The translations under genes were made by a program, and so were the position numbers. The notes below the pieces were generated by a model. It was not told where the DNA came from, searched no databases, and saw only the letters and a list, made by a program, of their open reading frames with translations. From Lasioglossum baleicum (Eukaryota > Arthropoda > Insecta > Hymenoptera > Halictidae), in assembly GCF_051020765.1 (NCBI RefSeq), contig NC_134935.1, forward strand, positions 9,053,579-9,117,578: a stretch of 64,000 nt of DNA. Direction: 5' to 3'. This document shows, piece by piece, positions 1-8,848 of this stretch. The first letter of the stretch is position 1, and each line of letters opens with the position of its first letter.

Positions 1-707
1 AAAAATACCGTTATATTATTTTCAACCTATGAAATATATTAACAATAAAAATGAATTTCCATTTCACACCAATTTGTTGGAATTCAAGTAGAAAATTTTT
101 ATTTTGCATAAAATCCGCACCACTCATAATAGTAGTAGAATTCATTGTCGATGAAATGAGCCAATAATAAAGAATATCTCATTAGTTCGAGTTAAAAAGA
201 AGGAGAAAATGATTATGTTCTAGGTTCATGTATTTAATGGGACGATTGTTTAAAAATACAACTATTACCATTTATTTCCAATGACACGTGCGTAGTTCTT
301 TTTTATTGACTAAGAGGTTGATTTTTTTCTATTCTTTTCCATTAGACGGCGCGGCGCGACGTGACTGGGGTGATAGGGGCGGGTCGCGGTGTCACTGGTT
401 AAGGAGAAGGGGGAGGGAAGAGATAGTTGTCGCTGTGTATTACTCTGCCACTGTTGGTTTCGTTTTTCATTACGTTGAAAGGTCGATTTATATTATCCGC
501 ACAGACATGGAATGATTACCGTTTGATAGTACAATAGTATTTACTTTAATAATAGCTTTTTTCTCGTTCAGTTTCCGATACGCGTCTGTGATAACTGCAA
601 TAAAGAATGTTTGTCTGATCGGTAGACAGCGGATCTTTATGCGAAATAAAAAGGTTCTGAAAAGAACTTCACCTGCTCGTTTTTGTGATAAATAAATAAA
701 ATCCGCT
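1..707. other. Probable intron or spacer with hAT-MITE fragments
   Basis: No supported coding sequence. A right-end fragment of the TAGACTGCGGATC MITE family ends near 115 (TTTTGCATAAAATCCGCACC), and a left-end fragment starts near 624 (TAGACAGCGGATCTTTATGC). The 3' part is presumably the last intron of the gene whose terminal exon starts at 801. Confidence 0.4.
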
Positions 708-800
708 GTGCGGATAAATCGATGTTCACCCTTCGCGAGGGTGAAGGAGAGTTTGTTGGCGGTAATGTCTAAAGAACGGGATACCGTTTATTTGTTGCAG

Positions 801-1094
801 GTATCAGAATGCTCAAAGTCGGAGGGTCCGTCGCTGTCTACGTCACCGGGTTCGGACTTCCTGACCTCCCCGGCGCATCGTTCGGTGCCGCTCACCTCGC
901 GTCATTTCTCGAGGACGTCCTCGAGGGCGTCGCAGTCCTCGTTGCAGAGCCCGAGCAAAAGTACAGGCTCGTCCCCGCCGAAGACCGGCAGCTCGAACTC
1001 CCTGAACAAGTTCCACAATCGGCTGGTCGACAAGCTGAAGAGGTCGTTGAGGAAGGCTGAGGAGTGTGGAGAGGACCAGCGGAACTTGTCGTGA
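801..1094 (+). CDS. Terminal coding exon of an unrecognised Ser-rich host protein (partial)
   Basis: The exon begins after a TTTGTTGCAG acceptor at 791-800 and ends at TGA 1092-1094, giving 97 residues in phase 0. The peptide is low-complexity and rich in Ser, Thr and Pro (for example SRASQSSLQSPSKSTGSSPP). It then turns into a short basic amphipathic tail, NKFHNRLVDKLKRSLRK, close to the stop. This is the usual look of a disordered C-terminus with a lipid- or partner-binding helix. The rest of the gene lies left of the window. The frame stays open upstream of the acceptor to an ATG at 708, but that stretch looks like intron. A second frame (809-1060) is also open and Val/Glu-rich. I prefer the Ser-rich frame because its composition is typical of real insect C-termini and it reaches a stop followed by a long 3' tail. 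I do not recognise the family. Confidence 0.5.
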   Translation, partial: VSECSKSEGPSLSTSPGSDFLTSPAHRSVPLTSRHFSRTSSRASQSSLQSPSKSTGSSPPKTGSSNSLNKFHNRLVDKLKRSLRKAEECGEDQRNLS

Positions 1095-1900
1095 AACAGT
1101 CAAGGGGTTTTGGGCCGACCACCAATCCCCGGCTCGAAACCGATCGAGATCCGACGCACCTCCGCACCCGTTACGGCGACTGAAGCGAGGAACGAGGCGG
1201 TGGCACGATCGTGCCCGGATCCACCGGCGTCGGCATGGTAAACAAAACCTTGGCTAACCGGAAGAAGAGAAAGACGAAGAAGAAAGCAGAAGAAGAAGAA
1301 GAAGATCGTGGAGGGAAGATGTTTGAAGAAGAGTTCCTGCGTGTCGTTCGCCCGTGGCGATCGAGGAACCGTGAACATGACAACAAGGACAAGGACTATG
1401 ACGACAACGATGACGAAGAATCGAACGTAACACCAGAAAGAAAAATGAAGTCGTGAAAAGGAAGGAAGGACAGACGGTCACGGTCGCTGTGCGAAAAGAT
1501 CCTTGAAGACGAAGAACAACTCACGGAAGCGTCGTGAATGATTCTCGAAGGTCAAGAAACCGCTTCGAGTTCTCCGGTCTCCTCGGTTCGCGAGAAGAGG
1601 GAGCCTCGCGAGAGTACGTGATGTTCAAGGCCGAAGGATCGTGCGGCGAGCGGCAGCTGGGGCTTCGCGAGCTGTCGAATATGCGTAACCAGTAGGTTGC
1701 CGTGTGCTCTCTTCTCTAGGGTTTCTCCTCACGCAGTGACGTCGCGAGATAGAATGAAAAATATTGTGTTCCTTTCGCTCGATCAACTTCCCCCCTTCCC
1801 CTTTCGGCACGTTGCTCACGGAGACGCAGGACGAACGCAAAAACGAGACCAGTACATGCTAGCCGAGGACGGATACATCCATAATGGGGAAAAATAAAGC
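1095..1900 (+). other. Probable 3' untranslated region of the terminal exon
   Basis: The stretch is GC-richer than the spacers further right and has no convincing frame of its own. It includes a purine-rich GAAGAAGAAG patch near 1260-1310 that creates spurious acidic/basic frames. The first good poly(A) signal, AATAAA, is at 1893-1898. The 3' end near 1.9 kb is inferred. Confidence 0.4.
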
Positions 1901-2637
1901 GAAAATCGGGTTCATTCGAGTTTAGTTTCCGAACGAGAGAGTCGATGCACGCTCGCGTCTCCCCTTTCCAAAAAAAAAAAACAAAACACCCGCTGATCTA
2001 TCTAAGTCTCGCGAGAATCCACCCAAAGCTGATTCCTTTGGATAACTGTGAGAATCTGTTTAGGACGATGGAGAAAGGGAATGATTAAGAGAGAGCGCGG
2101 CGGAGGTCGATGCTTCTCCGCGACGAAGAGGAAGATGATGATGAAGAAGATGCGGCGTCGATGAACGTAATCCTCGAGCTGGATCGCTTGCAGCTCCTTT
2201 GCGAGCGGATTGTATTGCGATCGGGGATCACGGGGCGGCCGTGACCGGATTGACGTAGAAGACGAAGAGGAACAACAACACGAAGAATCCAGCGAAAGAG
2301 GTACATAATAGCGACGGAATAGTCGTCGCTCGGGGTGCACGTTCAGAAAGTGTACATAATACGTAGAATCGCGTTCGTGTAGGTGTGCGCGAGTCGCAAG
2401 GGGTTCATGGCCAGTCGGGATCGATAGAGGATCTCAATATGTCCGGACCTAATGAAACAAGAATGCTAGTTCCTTCGTTGTATATTATCGCGCGTATAGA
2501 GTTCTACTGGCGAGTTTCTGTGACTATCGCTAGCACGCGAGTACACATTGCTTTCCGCTCTTCTCTTCGACTCGGTTGCGAGCGCGGGAAACCACTCTTC
2601 CGGAAAGATTCTCCGGGAACAGAGATTCAGTGCTGTC
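1901..2637. other. Spacer, no feature seen
   Basis: Contains a poly-A run near 1970 and GAAGA/GATGAT-rich simple sequence at 2120-2160. These produce frames open on both strands with low-complexity Ser-rich translations, which I do not accept as genes. Confidence 0.4.
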
Positions 2638-2908
2638 CAGAGCTGTTACTTTCCCTCGAAGCTCGAAGATTTTTAAGCTTCGGAGCTTCGAATTTCAAAG
2701 CTTCGATTTCGGAAACTTCGAAGATGATGAGAATCGAAGTTTCAAAGCTTCGAATTAAAGCTTCTTCTTATATATTCTGCGAAAATTCTGTCAAATCTTT
2801 TGAAACTCGTAAGTTACAACTTCACGCGATTCCCTACGAAGTTCCCTTCGTTTCTTAGAATCTTTCGAATCTTCGAGGAGTCGAAGCTCCGGAAAATTAA
2901 CAGCCTTA
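2638..2908 (+). mobile_element. hAT-type MITE, copy 1 of a TTCGAAGCTTCG-rich family
   Basis: 271 bp. The ends are CAGAGCTGTTACTTTC on the left and TTAACAGCCTTA on the right, which are imperfect inverted repeats. The flanks GTGCTGTC (2630-2637) and CTGCTGTC (2909-2916) match at 7 of 8 positions, the duplication length of hAT elements. The interior is a dense run of TTCGAAG and CGAAGCTTCG motifs, so it can fold extensively. The element at 55612-55858 is a related copy in the opposite orientation. No coding capacity. Confidence 0.75.
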
Positions 2909-3783
2909 CTGCTGTCCATTGCTAATTTTATTTACGCGGGACGCGTATTGTAAACCGGGCTCAAGTTGACATGCAACTGGGGTGCTGACGGACGATTCTA
3001 TCATTGGTTTAATAACATTGGAGAGTGATAATAACAGGGTGGGGGGAAGATTCGAAGCTAACGTTAGACAGCACTGATCTGTGAGAACGGAGTCGGGATA
3101 GGCTCGAGGCAGAGTAAGAAGATTAACGATGATAGAGTGGATGAAGTCCGCCGACCTCTGGAATTCGTTGAACAGCGCTACTACCCGTAGGTTTCTGTTT
3201 CTCATATTCTCGTCACTCGCATAATTACCAGTTTCCGCGTCGAGTACAAACCGCGCTGCTATAATTATTTTGCTCGATTGTCTTTCGCGAGAGAACGTCT
3301 TGCCTTTCGATCGTACAAATGGTAATTGTAATAAACGTATGTTTTTCAAGCATTGGGACACAGATACCAAAAGAGCGACTTAGAACGGGGGCGTAGCTCG
3401 CGTCGAGGCAACGAATGGGGTTCCGGTGATGTAGAGGTTCTCGACTTCTCGTGTACGGACGACCGGAAACGCTCGTTCACATCGTTGAGATTACTCGCTG
3501 CCTCCGAAGGGGATGTGTGCGCGTGTTGCAAAAACTGCGGTGGGACGTGTTCGCGAGGCGCGAACGCGTGTGGGCACGGTTCACAGACGCATCGGTAACG
3601 AATCTAGGTGAGCCAGCGAGAGAACGGAAGCCTAAGCGGAAGACTTTAATTTTGAATCACGTTCAACCGCGTTTCGAAGCGTGATTAGTCGTACTTACAC
3701 GCGTAAACCCCTTGATTGGGTTGAGGTTGCGCGGTCAGGTTGCACACCGCGACGAAACGATATCTTCTGGGGCTAATTTACTT
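2909..3783. other. Spacer, no feature seen
   Basis: Moderately GC-rich and open on both strands in places (for example 2906-3370 minus, 3353-3684 plus). None of these frames has a recognisable domain or biased composition. Confidence 0.35.
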
Positions 3784-4041
3784 ACCCTCATCCGTCCCTC
3801 ATTTCGCGAACTGAACCTGTCCCTCGGTGTCAAATTGAGACAGTGATAAACAATCGATAAAATAACAAGGTACACAGTTATTTTTCGATGTTCTTTTATT
3901 CAAATTGATGAGTTAACATTTACATCTTAGATTTAAAAAATAAAAGCCACGAAATTTCGGCCAGAATTACCTGCAGATAACAGAACAATATAACTTATTT
4001 CGGGAAAACTGTGTTAAATTGACACGAGGGACGGATGAGGA
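3784..4041. mobile_element. Small inverted-repeat element with CCTCATCCGTCCCTC ends
   Basis: CCTCATCCGTCCCTC at 3786-3800 is repeated in inverted orientation at 4026-4040. The inner arm also pairs: GGTGTCAAATT on the left and AAATTGACACG on the right. The left arm carries an extra 22 bases in which GTCCCTC is duplicated. The interior is AT-rich and non-coding. A MITE is likely; the superfamily cannot be determined because no clear target duplication is seen. Confidence 0.6.
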
Positions 4042-4430
4042 TTAGAAACAGGTCGATTTGGATCCTCGAGCAGTCGTGGTTAGAACGAACTCTCTAACTA
4101 GTTTCTTATTTATTTTACATTCGAACACGAACGTGTGCACACACGAGTTGCCAATGTGGGGTAAGGTTGCTCAAGTCGTACCCCTCAAGAAAAAAACCGT
4201 ATAAAACTTGGGATTTATCAAATAAATAGAAATTAAATGTGTTATTCAAAACTTGTGTTAATATTGTTGTTATTTATTATAACGAAATCAGAAAATCTAT
4301 ATGCTTTCATGTAAATTGCACCGGTTTCCCTAAGCCACCTATAGCCTAAGTCGTACCTAAGAATTCAATTAAGCAACAATAATAATTAAAACATATTTTT
4401 CATTAATCTGTTCACATGACACATAGGTAT

Positions 4431-4680
4431 TTAGTTAGTACAAACATCACATACAAATTTTTTTGTTCTTTTGTCAACACCAGCGCATACATCGTGCATC
4501 CATGATTTGCATTTCAAGCATTGAATCATATGCCAATACCTTTTTATTAATTACTGAGTTTCTTTTATTTGCCGCATTTTTAATGTTTTCTTTATTCTGC
4601 GTTGACGTTATTTCGACTGACGAGGTAGTACGACTTAGGAATCTCATATGGGTACGACTTAAGACACGGGACAAGTTCAA
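4431..4680 (-). pseudogene. Transposase C-terminal remnant with half a PHD-like zinc finger
   Basis: From 4535 down to the stop at 4431-4433 the minus strand reads WHMIQCLKCKSWMHDVC, then AGVDKRTKKFVCDVCTN and a stop. The spacing W-x3-Q-C-x2-C-x2-W-x-H-x2-C and final F-x-C-x2-C is the second half of a PHD finger. PHD fingers at the C-terminus are known in some insect DDE transposases. Upstream the frame is closed by a stop, but the frame shifted by one base carries a polar linker-like peptide (TSTQNKENIKNAANKRNS), so one frameshift probably separates linker and finger. The first zinc-ligand pair is absent. It lies inside the 4159-10087 transposon and is surely non-functional. Confidence 0.6.
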
Positions 4681-4804
4681 TTTAAAAAGTAAACGTAACC
4701 TAACTGAATAAGATTAATACGATTTCGTTTCGACCAAACAATTATGTACATTCTACTGAATTTACATGCAATAATTTACTTGCAAGATTAACTACCAAAC
4801 ATAT

Positions 4805-5880
4805 TGTTACGTCGCGATGCTTCCTTTCGGAAAGTAGGCGCAAGGAGGATGTGAAACAGACGAGCGGCTATCTGTTTCAGGCGGGAGACGTTATTTCGTC
4901 AGTGGAGGGGTCCAAAAAGCAACAGAGGCCCAAGAATTCAGCTCTTCCACAGTTCAATTTTAACAAGTTGATTTATTAAAAAAAGAAAGCAATTTACAAA
5001 AGAATTTTCAAGATACATACAAAATTATACTGTTGTCCGCGTAGGAGGATGGGGGAACAATAGATTCGCGTAATGTGCGAATCGGGGATCAGTTGTGGGG
5101 ACGTTGCTAAGATTTGGGATAGCCTTTGGGACCTCGACGAGTTTAAGCTCCCATGAGCTTACGGACTGATGATCGACTATCTGAGTCGGCTCTGCTGGCG
5201 ATGCTTCCTTTAGTATTAGCCCGTGGTCCTTGGCTGCCTTCCTCGATTTTTTGTGCTTCCTTCCTCCTCGTTTCACTCGTATCGGCCCAGTTGATACCTC
5301 AAGGTCAAGGGGAATGGTCATCCCTCGAAAGATGGGGAAAACGTTCCTTTTTGAGGAGGTACGTCAGGTCGCACTCGTCTGTGACACGGATCTGTATTTG
5401 TACCAGCACTCGGAATCCTAGGATTCGTTGTGCGCGGATCTGTATTTGTACCAGCACTTAGAGGAACGACCCTAAAGCAGACGGCTTTATTCTCTTTTTT
5501 GACCAGTCCCAGCGGGTGGTCTTTATGTTCTACCCTGCATATTTTTACTTTCGAGAAAGCTTTTTGCAGGGGGTAGGTCTAATCCCTCTCAGTTTTACCT
5601 GTGAGAAAGTGTGGAAAAAAAAGGGGCCACCTAGGTACAGGTAGCGTATTAATGCGGGTGTGATTTGAGGGGTGTGCTGGTGAGTGAGAGAGACAGCGCT
5701 ATGGTGCTGCCGGTGTGAGAAAGAGGGGTGCGCTCGGCTGGTGGAGCGTGAGAGACAGCGCTATGGTGCTGCCGGTGTGAGAAAGAGGGGTGCGCTCGGC
5801 TGGTGGAGCGTGAGAGACAGCGCTATGGTGCTGTCGGCGTAAAGGAACGTTCACCGTGCTAACTGCATGGGAACGTTACA
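4805..5880 (-). repeat. 3' LTR (element orientation)
   Basis: 1,076 bp. In element orientation it starts TGTAACGTTCC and ends CGTAACA, the usual TG...CA ends. It has two and a half copies of a 62-bp unit at 5688-5839 (units start at 5688, 5750 and 5812) and a 24-bp block starting CGGATCTGTATTTG repeated near 5387 and 5436. Minus-strand AATAAA signals lie near 5485-5490 and 4972-4977. It carries a 98-codon frame at 5025-5321. Confidence 0.95.
5025..5321 (-). CDS. 98-codon open frame inside the 3' LTR, unknown
   Basis: The frame begins MTIPLDLEVSTGPIRVKRGG and is basic in its first third (RKHKKSRKAAK), then mixed. No domain recognised. It is repeated exactly at 9069-9365 because it lies in the LTR. 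It may be chance, but at 98 codons inside regulatory sequence it is worth noting. Confidence 0.25.
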   Translation of the reverse strand: MTIPLDLEVSTGPIRVKRGGRKHKKSRKAAKDHGLILKEASPAEPTQIVDHQSVSSWELKLVEVPKAIPNLSNVPTTDPRFAHYANLLFPHPPTRTTV

Positions 5881-5890
5881 CCTCCCCCCT
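5881..5890 (-). promoter_or_regulatory. Polypurine tract next to the 3' LTR
   Basis: In element orientation AGGGGGGAGG directly abuts the TGTAAC start of the 3' LTR. This is the priming site for plus-strand DNA synthesis in LTR retrotransposons. Confidence 0.85.
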
Positions 5891-5935
5891 GACGAATAAA
5901 AAATGAGATTCGTAGGATCTCATTTTTTGCGATGG

Positions 5936-7051
5936 CTACAGCTGAGCTGGGATCCTGGATTTCCTGCATCTGTCCATGTGCAAAATTCTCAATCTTCCAT
6001 TGATAGATAGTTTAATGTTATTGTTTGGAAGTATTTCCATTACCCTATATGGTCCTGCATAATGGTCGCTGAATTTATTCTGCTTTGTTGCTAGTATAAA
6101 AACACTATCTCCTACTTTTAATTGTTGCGGGTGGATCTTTTTGTCGTAGTAGTATTTCGACCTTTCCTTTGCTGCTATCAGGTTCTTCCTTGCTCTAGTT
6201 TGGAGGTCCCTTAGGTTTTTTACGTGTTGGACTAACCTATTTTCGTAAGTTTCCTCGGGTTCCTCTTCTATGATGTCGGATGAGAAGGGTGGGCGAGCGA
6301 TTTCCCCAAATATTAAGTGGTGTGGCGAAAATCTTGTTCCCTCGTGAACACTCGTATTATAAGAAAATATTGCTGCTTCGATACATTCATCCCATTGAAC
6401 TCTATTATTTATATATTGCTTCAAATATTCCACGAAGACATGGTGCGCTCTTTCTAATGACCCATTTGTTTGTGGGTGGTATGGTGAAGTACAAACGTGT
6501 TGAATTTTAAACTTCCGAAATAGCCTTTTCATTACTGTTCCCGTTAGATTCGTGCCTTGATCTGTCAAAATGCATTTCGGTGTTCCGAAGCGGTATAGAA
6601 GGTTGTTTGTGAATGCTTTTGCTATTGTTTGTGCTAGTCCGTCTGGTATTGGTATGGCTAGAGAATATTTCGTCAATAAATCTTGTATAGTGAGTAGATA
6701 TTTGTTATTTCTACGGGTGGTTGGTAAAGGTCCAACCATATCTATTGATATTTTGTCAAATGCTTTGCCCGGCGTGTCTGTAAGCATCATTGGTTGCTTA
6801 TTCTTGACGCGGACTAACTTTTTTAGTTGGCAACTTATACAATTTTGAATGTATTGTTGGATGTCCTTTTTCATGCTATCCCAGAAAAAATATTGACGAA
6901 TTCTAGCGTACGTCTTTGTAATCCCTTTGTGCCCAGATATAGCGGATGTATGGAATTCCTCTAGTATCCTACTTCTTTTTGAAACCGGTGGAATTTTAAC
7001 AAGGTTTCTACAAACTGTAATGTGAATTGGCGCAAGAATCCGCTGAGGGCT
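5936..7051 (-). CDS. Retrotransposon integrase (isolated from the rest of pol)
   Basis: Integrase inserts the element DNA into host chromosomes. The frame is open from 7051; recognisable integrase sequence starts near 7015, upstream of the first ATG at 6874. It holds an HHCC zinc-binding region (EEFHTSAISGHKG ... CISCQ). The DDE core has Asp in ISIDMVGPLP, Asp in LTDQGTN and Glu in NGSLERAHH; counted from the ATG these are D45, D105 and E141, a D-x59-D-x35-E spacing. A C-terminal GPY-type module follows (HYAGPYRVME). This layout is typical of Ty3/gypsy integrases. All expected catalytic residues are present and there is no internal stop. It has no protease, reverse transcriptase or RNase H in front of it and no start of its own near the domain boundary, so normal expression as part of a Gag-Pol precursor is doubtful. 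Confidence 0.93.
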   Translation of the reverse strand, partial: SPQRILAPIHITVCRNLVKIPPVSKRSRILEEFHTSAISGHKGITKTYARIRQYFFWDSMKKDIQQYIQNCISCQLKKLVRVKNKQPMMLTDTPGKAFDKISIDMVGPLPTTRRNNKYLLTIQDLLTKYSLAIPIPDGLAQTIAKAFTNNLLYRFGTPKCILTDQGTNLTGTVMKRLFRKFKIQHVCTSPYHPQTNGSLERAHHVFVEYLKQYINNRVQWDECIEAAIFSYNTSVHEGTRFSPHHLIFGEIARPPFSSDIIEEEPEETYENRLVQHVKNLRDLQTRARKNLIAAKERSKYYYDKKIHPQQLKVGDSVFILATKQNKFSDHYAGPYRVMEILPNNNIKLSINGRLRILHMDRCRKSRIPAQL

Positions 7052-7395
7052 TCAGTGATTATGTATACCCTCTCTCTTGGATTGAATTCGTTGTTTTTGT
7101 CCAAGTAGTCTCGCACTATGTTTGCCGCGTACGCCTGCCATGTGGCATCTAGCCTTTTCCCGTACATGTTTTCAATCAGTGTGTTTGTTGCGGCATCAAC
7201 ATGTTCACGCTGGCGTACAACTGCTTCAGCATTTAACCGACTTATGACTGCCCTATCTTCAAGTATTTTTTTTATATTCTCTGTTTTTTCCTTCTCAATT
7301 GCTATCTCTGCACTCGATGCGCCTTTTAACCAAGATATCAGGCTACTCTCTTTTGTCGTGGCCTCAACGGCCGTGGTCGCTTGCTGCTCGCTCAT
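6961..7395 (-). CDS. 144-codon open frame of unknown origin replacing the RT region
   Basis: Not recognised. The frame starts MSEQQATTAVEATTKESSL and is predicted mostly helical, charged and soluble, with alternating hydrophobic and acidic/basic stretches (IEKEKTENIKKILEDRAV; RVYIITEALSGFLRQF). It has no zinc ligands and no protease, RT or RNase H motif. Its last 15 or so residues run in another frame over sequence that clearly belongs to integrase, so the true foreign part ends near 7015. It has a good ATG with about 100 bp of non-gag sequence before it, and no intron. The possibilities are a transduced host cDNA, a viral fragment or an accessory gene of this retrotransposon lineage. Amino-acid composition looks like real protein rather than chance translation. 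Confidence 0.6.
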   Translation of the reverse strand: MSEQQATTAVEATTKESSLISWLKGASSAEIAIEKEKTENIKKILEDRAVISRLNAEAVVRQREHVDAATNTLIENMYGKRLDATWQAYAANIVRDYLDKNNEFNPRERVYIITEALSGFLRQFTLQFVETLLKFHRFQKEVGY

Positions 7396-7503
7396 ATCGC
7401 GTTTATGTCGCTTTATATTCTCTCTATGTTGCTATCGATCCTAATTAGTACGATGTCATTAGGCGGAGTGGGACCTAATGCAAAGGGGACGCACTTCCAC
7501 ATG

Positions 7504-8730
7504 CTAATCCCATACCAGTTTTACGGAGAGCTGGTTTCCCGAGCCGAGTTGATTTTTCCTATAACACTGGGAAGCAGTGTGTCCGAATTTATTGCAATAT
7601 GTGCAAGTTACCGGAGACGAGGGTCGATTTGAGGTATTACTATTTGTTCGATTCTGGGGGTTGTGGAAACACTGTGAGGCAGTGTGTCCAATCTTGTTGC
7701 AAATTGTACAGGTACTAGGTGGTACCCGATTATTTATAAAGTTCCTCGAGGGTGGGGGATTCCGCGGGATAAAGGGGGGCGCGGAAGAGTTTAGCAATGG
7801 TGGTGGCTTCATTCTAGCCTCCTCCTGCTCCATTTCGTTCGAAACGATGATTGCGTGATTATATGCTTCTGTGAGCGTTTGATACCCCTTGAAATTTAAC
7901 AGGATTTTTATAGTGGACGGTAACCCACGGATAAAACAGTCCAACGTAAATTTATCGATCTCGGGGTCGGGCGATCGGCCCTCTTGTCGCTCCGCGTCTC
8001 GAACGGAAATTTTCAGGTCTTTCACCCTTTGTACGTAATCTATGATGTGTTCCGCGGGCTGTTTAAAGATATCCGCGAGTAATCCGCGGTAATGATAGGA
8101 CGATTTTTGCGGTAATAGTTTAGACCGAAGGGTGGCTATTAGGTCATCTATTTGTCGGAACTCCTCTCCTTCTATTATGCAATACGCTCGCCCAAAAATT
8201 CGCGTTCTTATGGCTTTTACTAATTCCGATTCTTGAGAGGGTGATAGAGCATCCCGAGCTCGTCGGCATGCTTGAAAGAACCGGTCGATTGAAATGTTGG
8301 TTCCCGAAAAGGTTGGGATCTCCGAGAGGATGTCTCGAAGTCGCAGCGAAAAGGACTGCGGTGGTGCTTCTACTATCTTAACCGGTGCAACTGCTATCGG
8401 CTTTCCTTGGGACGAAGTTTCCGCGAGCTGTGCTTCTAAATTTTTCGTTTGTGCCATTAATGTATTGACAACAACCTCCAACTCCTCCTTTTCTTTTAGT
8501 TGCGCTTCTAAATGTTTTGTTCGTGCTTCTAATTTCTCGTTTGTACGTTCTAGTTCCTGTATCTTCTTTTTGTCCTCTAACCGGAGGTGAGCTCTTTCGT
8601 TCTCTAAAAACTCTTCAAAATTCTCTTGCGTTTCTCTGAATTTTTCTTCCTGTTCTCTAATTCGACTTTCTCTAGTTTTTAGTTGATTCGATAGTATTTC
8701 TAACTCGTCTTCACTAAGTGTGAGCGTCAT
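7504..8730 (-). CDS. gag: Retrotransposon Gag
   Basis: 408 residues. Gag forms the virus-like particle and packages element RNA. Residues about 6-110 are a long coiled coil rich in Glu, Lys and Leu. Residues about 130-300 are a capsid-like helical region (RFFQACRRARDAL ... DYVQRVKDL). Two CCHC zinc knuckles of the C-x2-C-x4-H-x4-C type follow: CTICNKIGHTASQC at about 341 and CTYCNKFGHTASQC at about 376. The frame ends shortly after the second knuckle with LVWD and a stop. The start ATG lies about 118 bp after the 5' LTR. No frameshifts. Normally protease would follow in a shifted frame; here unrelated sequence begins around the stop codon. Confidence 0.93.
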   Translation of the reverse strand: MTLTLSEDELEILSNQLKTRESRIREQEEKFRETQENFEEFLENERAHLRLEDKKKIQELERTNEKLEARTKHLEAQLKEKEELEVVVNTLMAQTKNLEAQLAETSSQGKPIAVAPVKIVEAPPQSFSLRLRDILSEIPTFSGTNISIDRFFQACRRARDALSPSQESELVKAIRTRIFGRAYCIIEGEEFRQIDDLIATLRSKLLPQKSSYHYRGLLADIFKQPAEHIIDYVQRVKDLKISVRDAERQEGRSPDPEIDKFTLDCFIRGLPSTIKILLNFKGYQTLTEAYNHAIIVSNEMEQEEARMKPPPLLNSSAPPFIPRNPPPSRNFINNRVPPSTCTICNKIGHTASQCFHNPQNRTNSNTSNRPSSPVTCTYCNKFGHTASQCYRKNQLGSGNQLSVKLVWD

Positions 8731-8848
8731 CTTGAAAGATTTATTTTATAACTTTACTGGAAAAAACTGATTTTTCTTGTCTCTGAAGCTGTAACCTCCA
8801 CGAAATAACGAAAAATCCCACCGCTGTCACCAATTTAATAAATTCTCC
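8731..8848 (-). promoter_or_regulatory. Leader with probable primer-binding site
   Basis: Between the 5' LTR and gag, in element orientation. TGGTGACAGCGGTGGGAT begins about 15 bases after the LTR and has the TGG start expected of a tRNA primer-binding site. I cannot name the tRNA. Confidence 0.4.

Noticed and set aside
2002..2340. 112-codon minus frame with Ser run and hydrophobic stretch
   Set aside because: Produced by GAAGA/GATGAT simple sequence; low complexity.
2385..2858. 157-codon plus-strand frame
   Set aside because: More than a third of it lies inside the MITE at 2638-2908; repeated palindromes account for the open frame.
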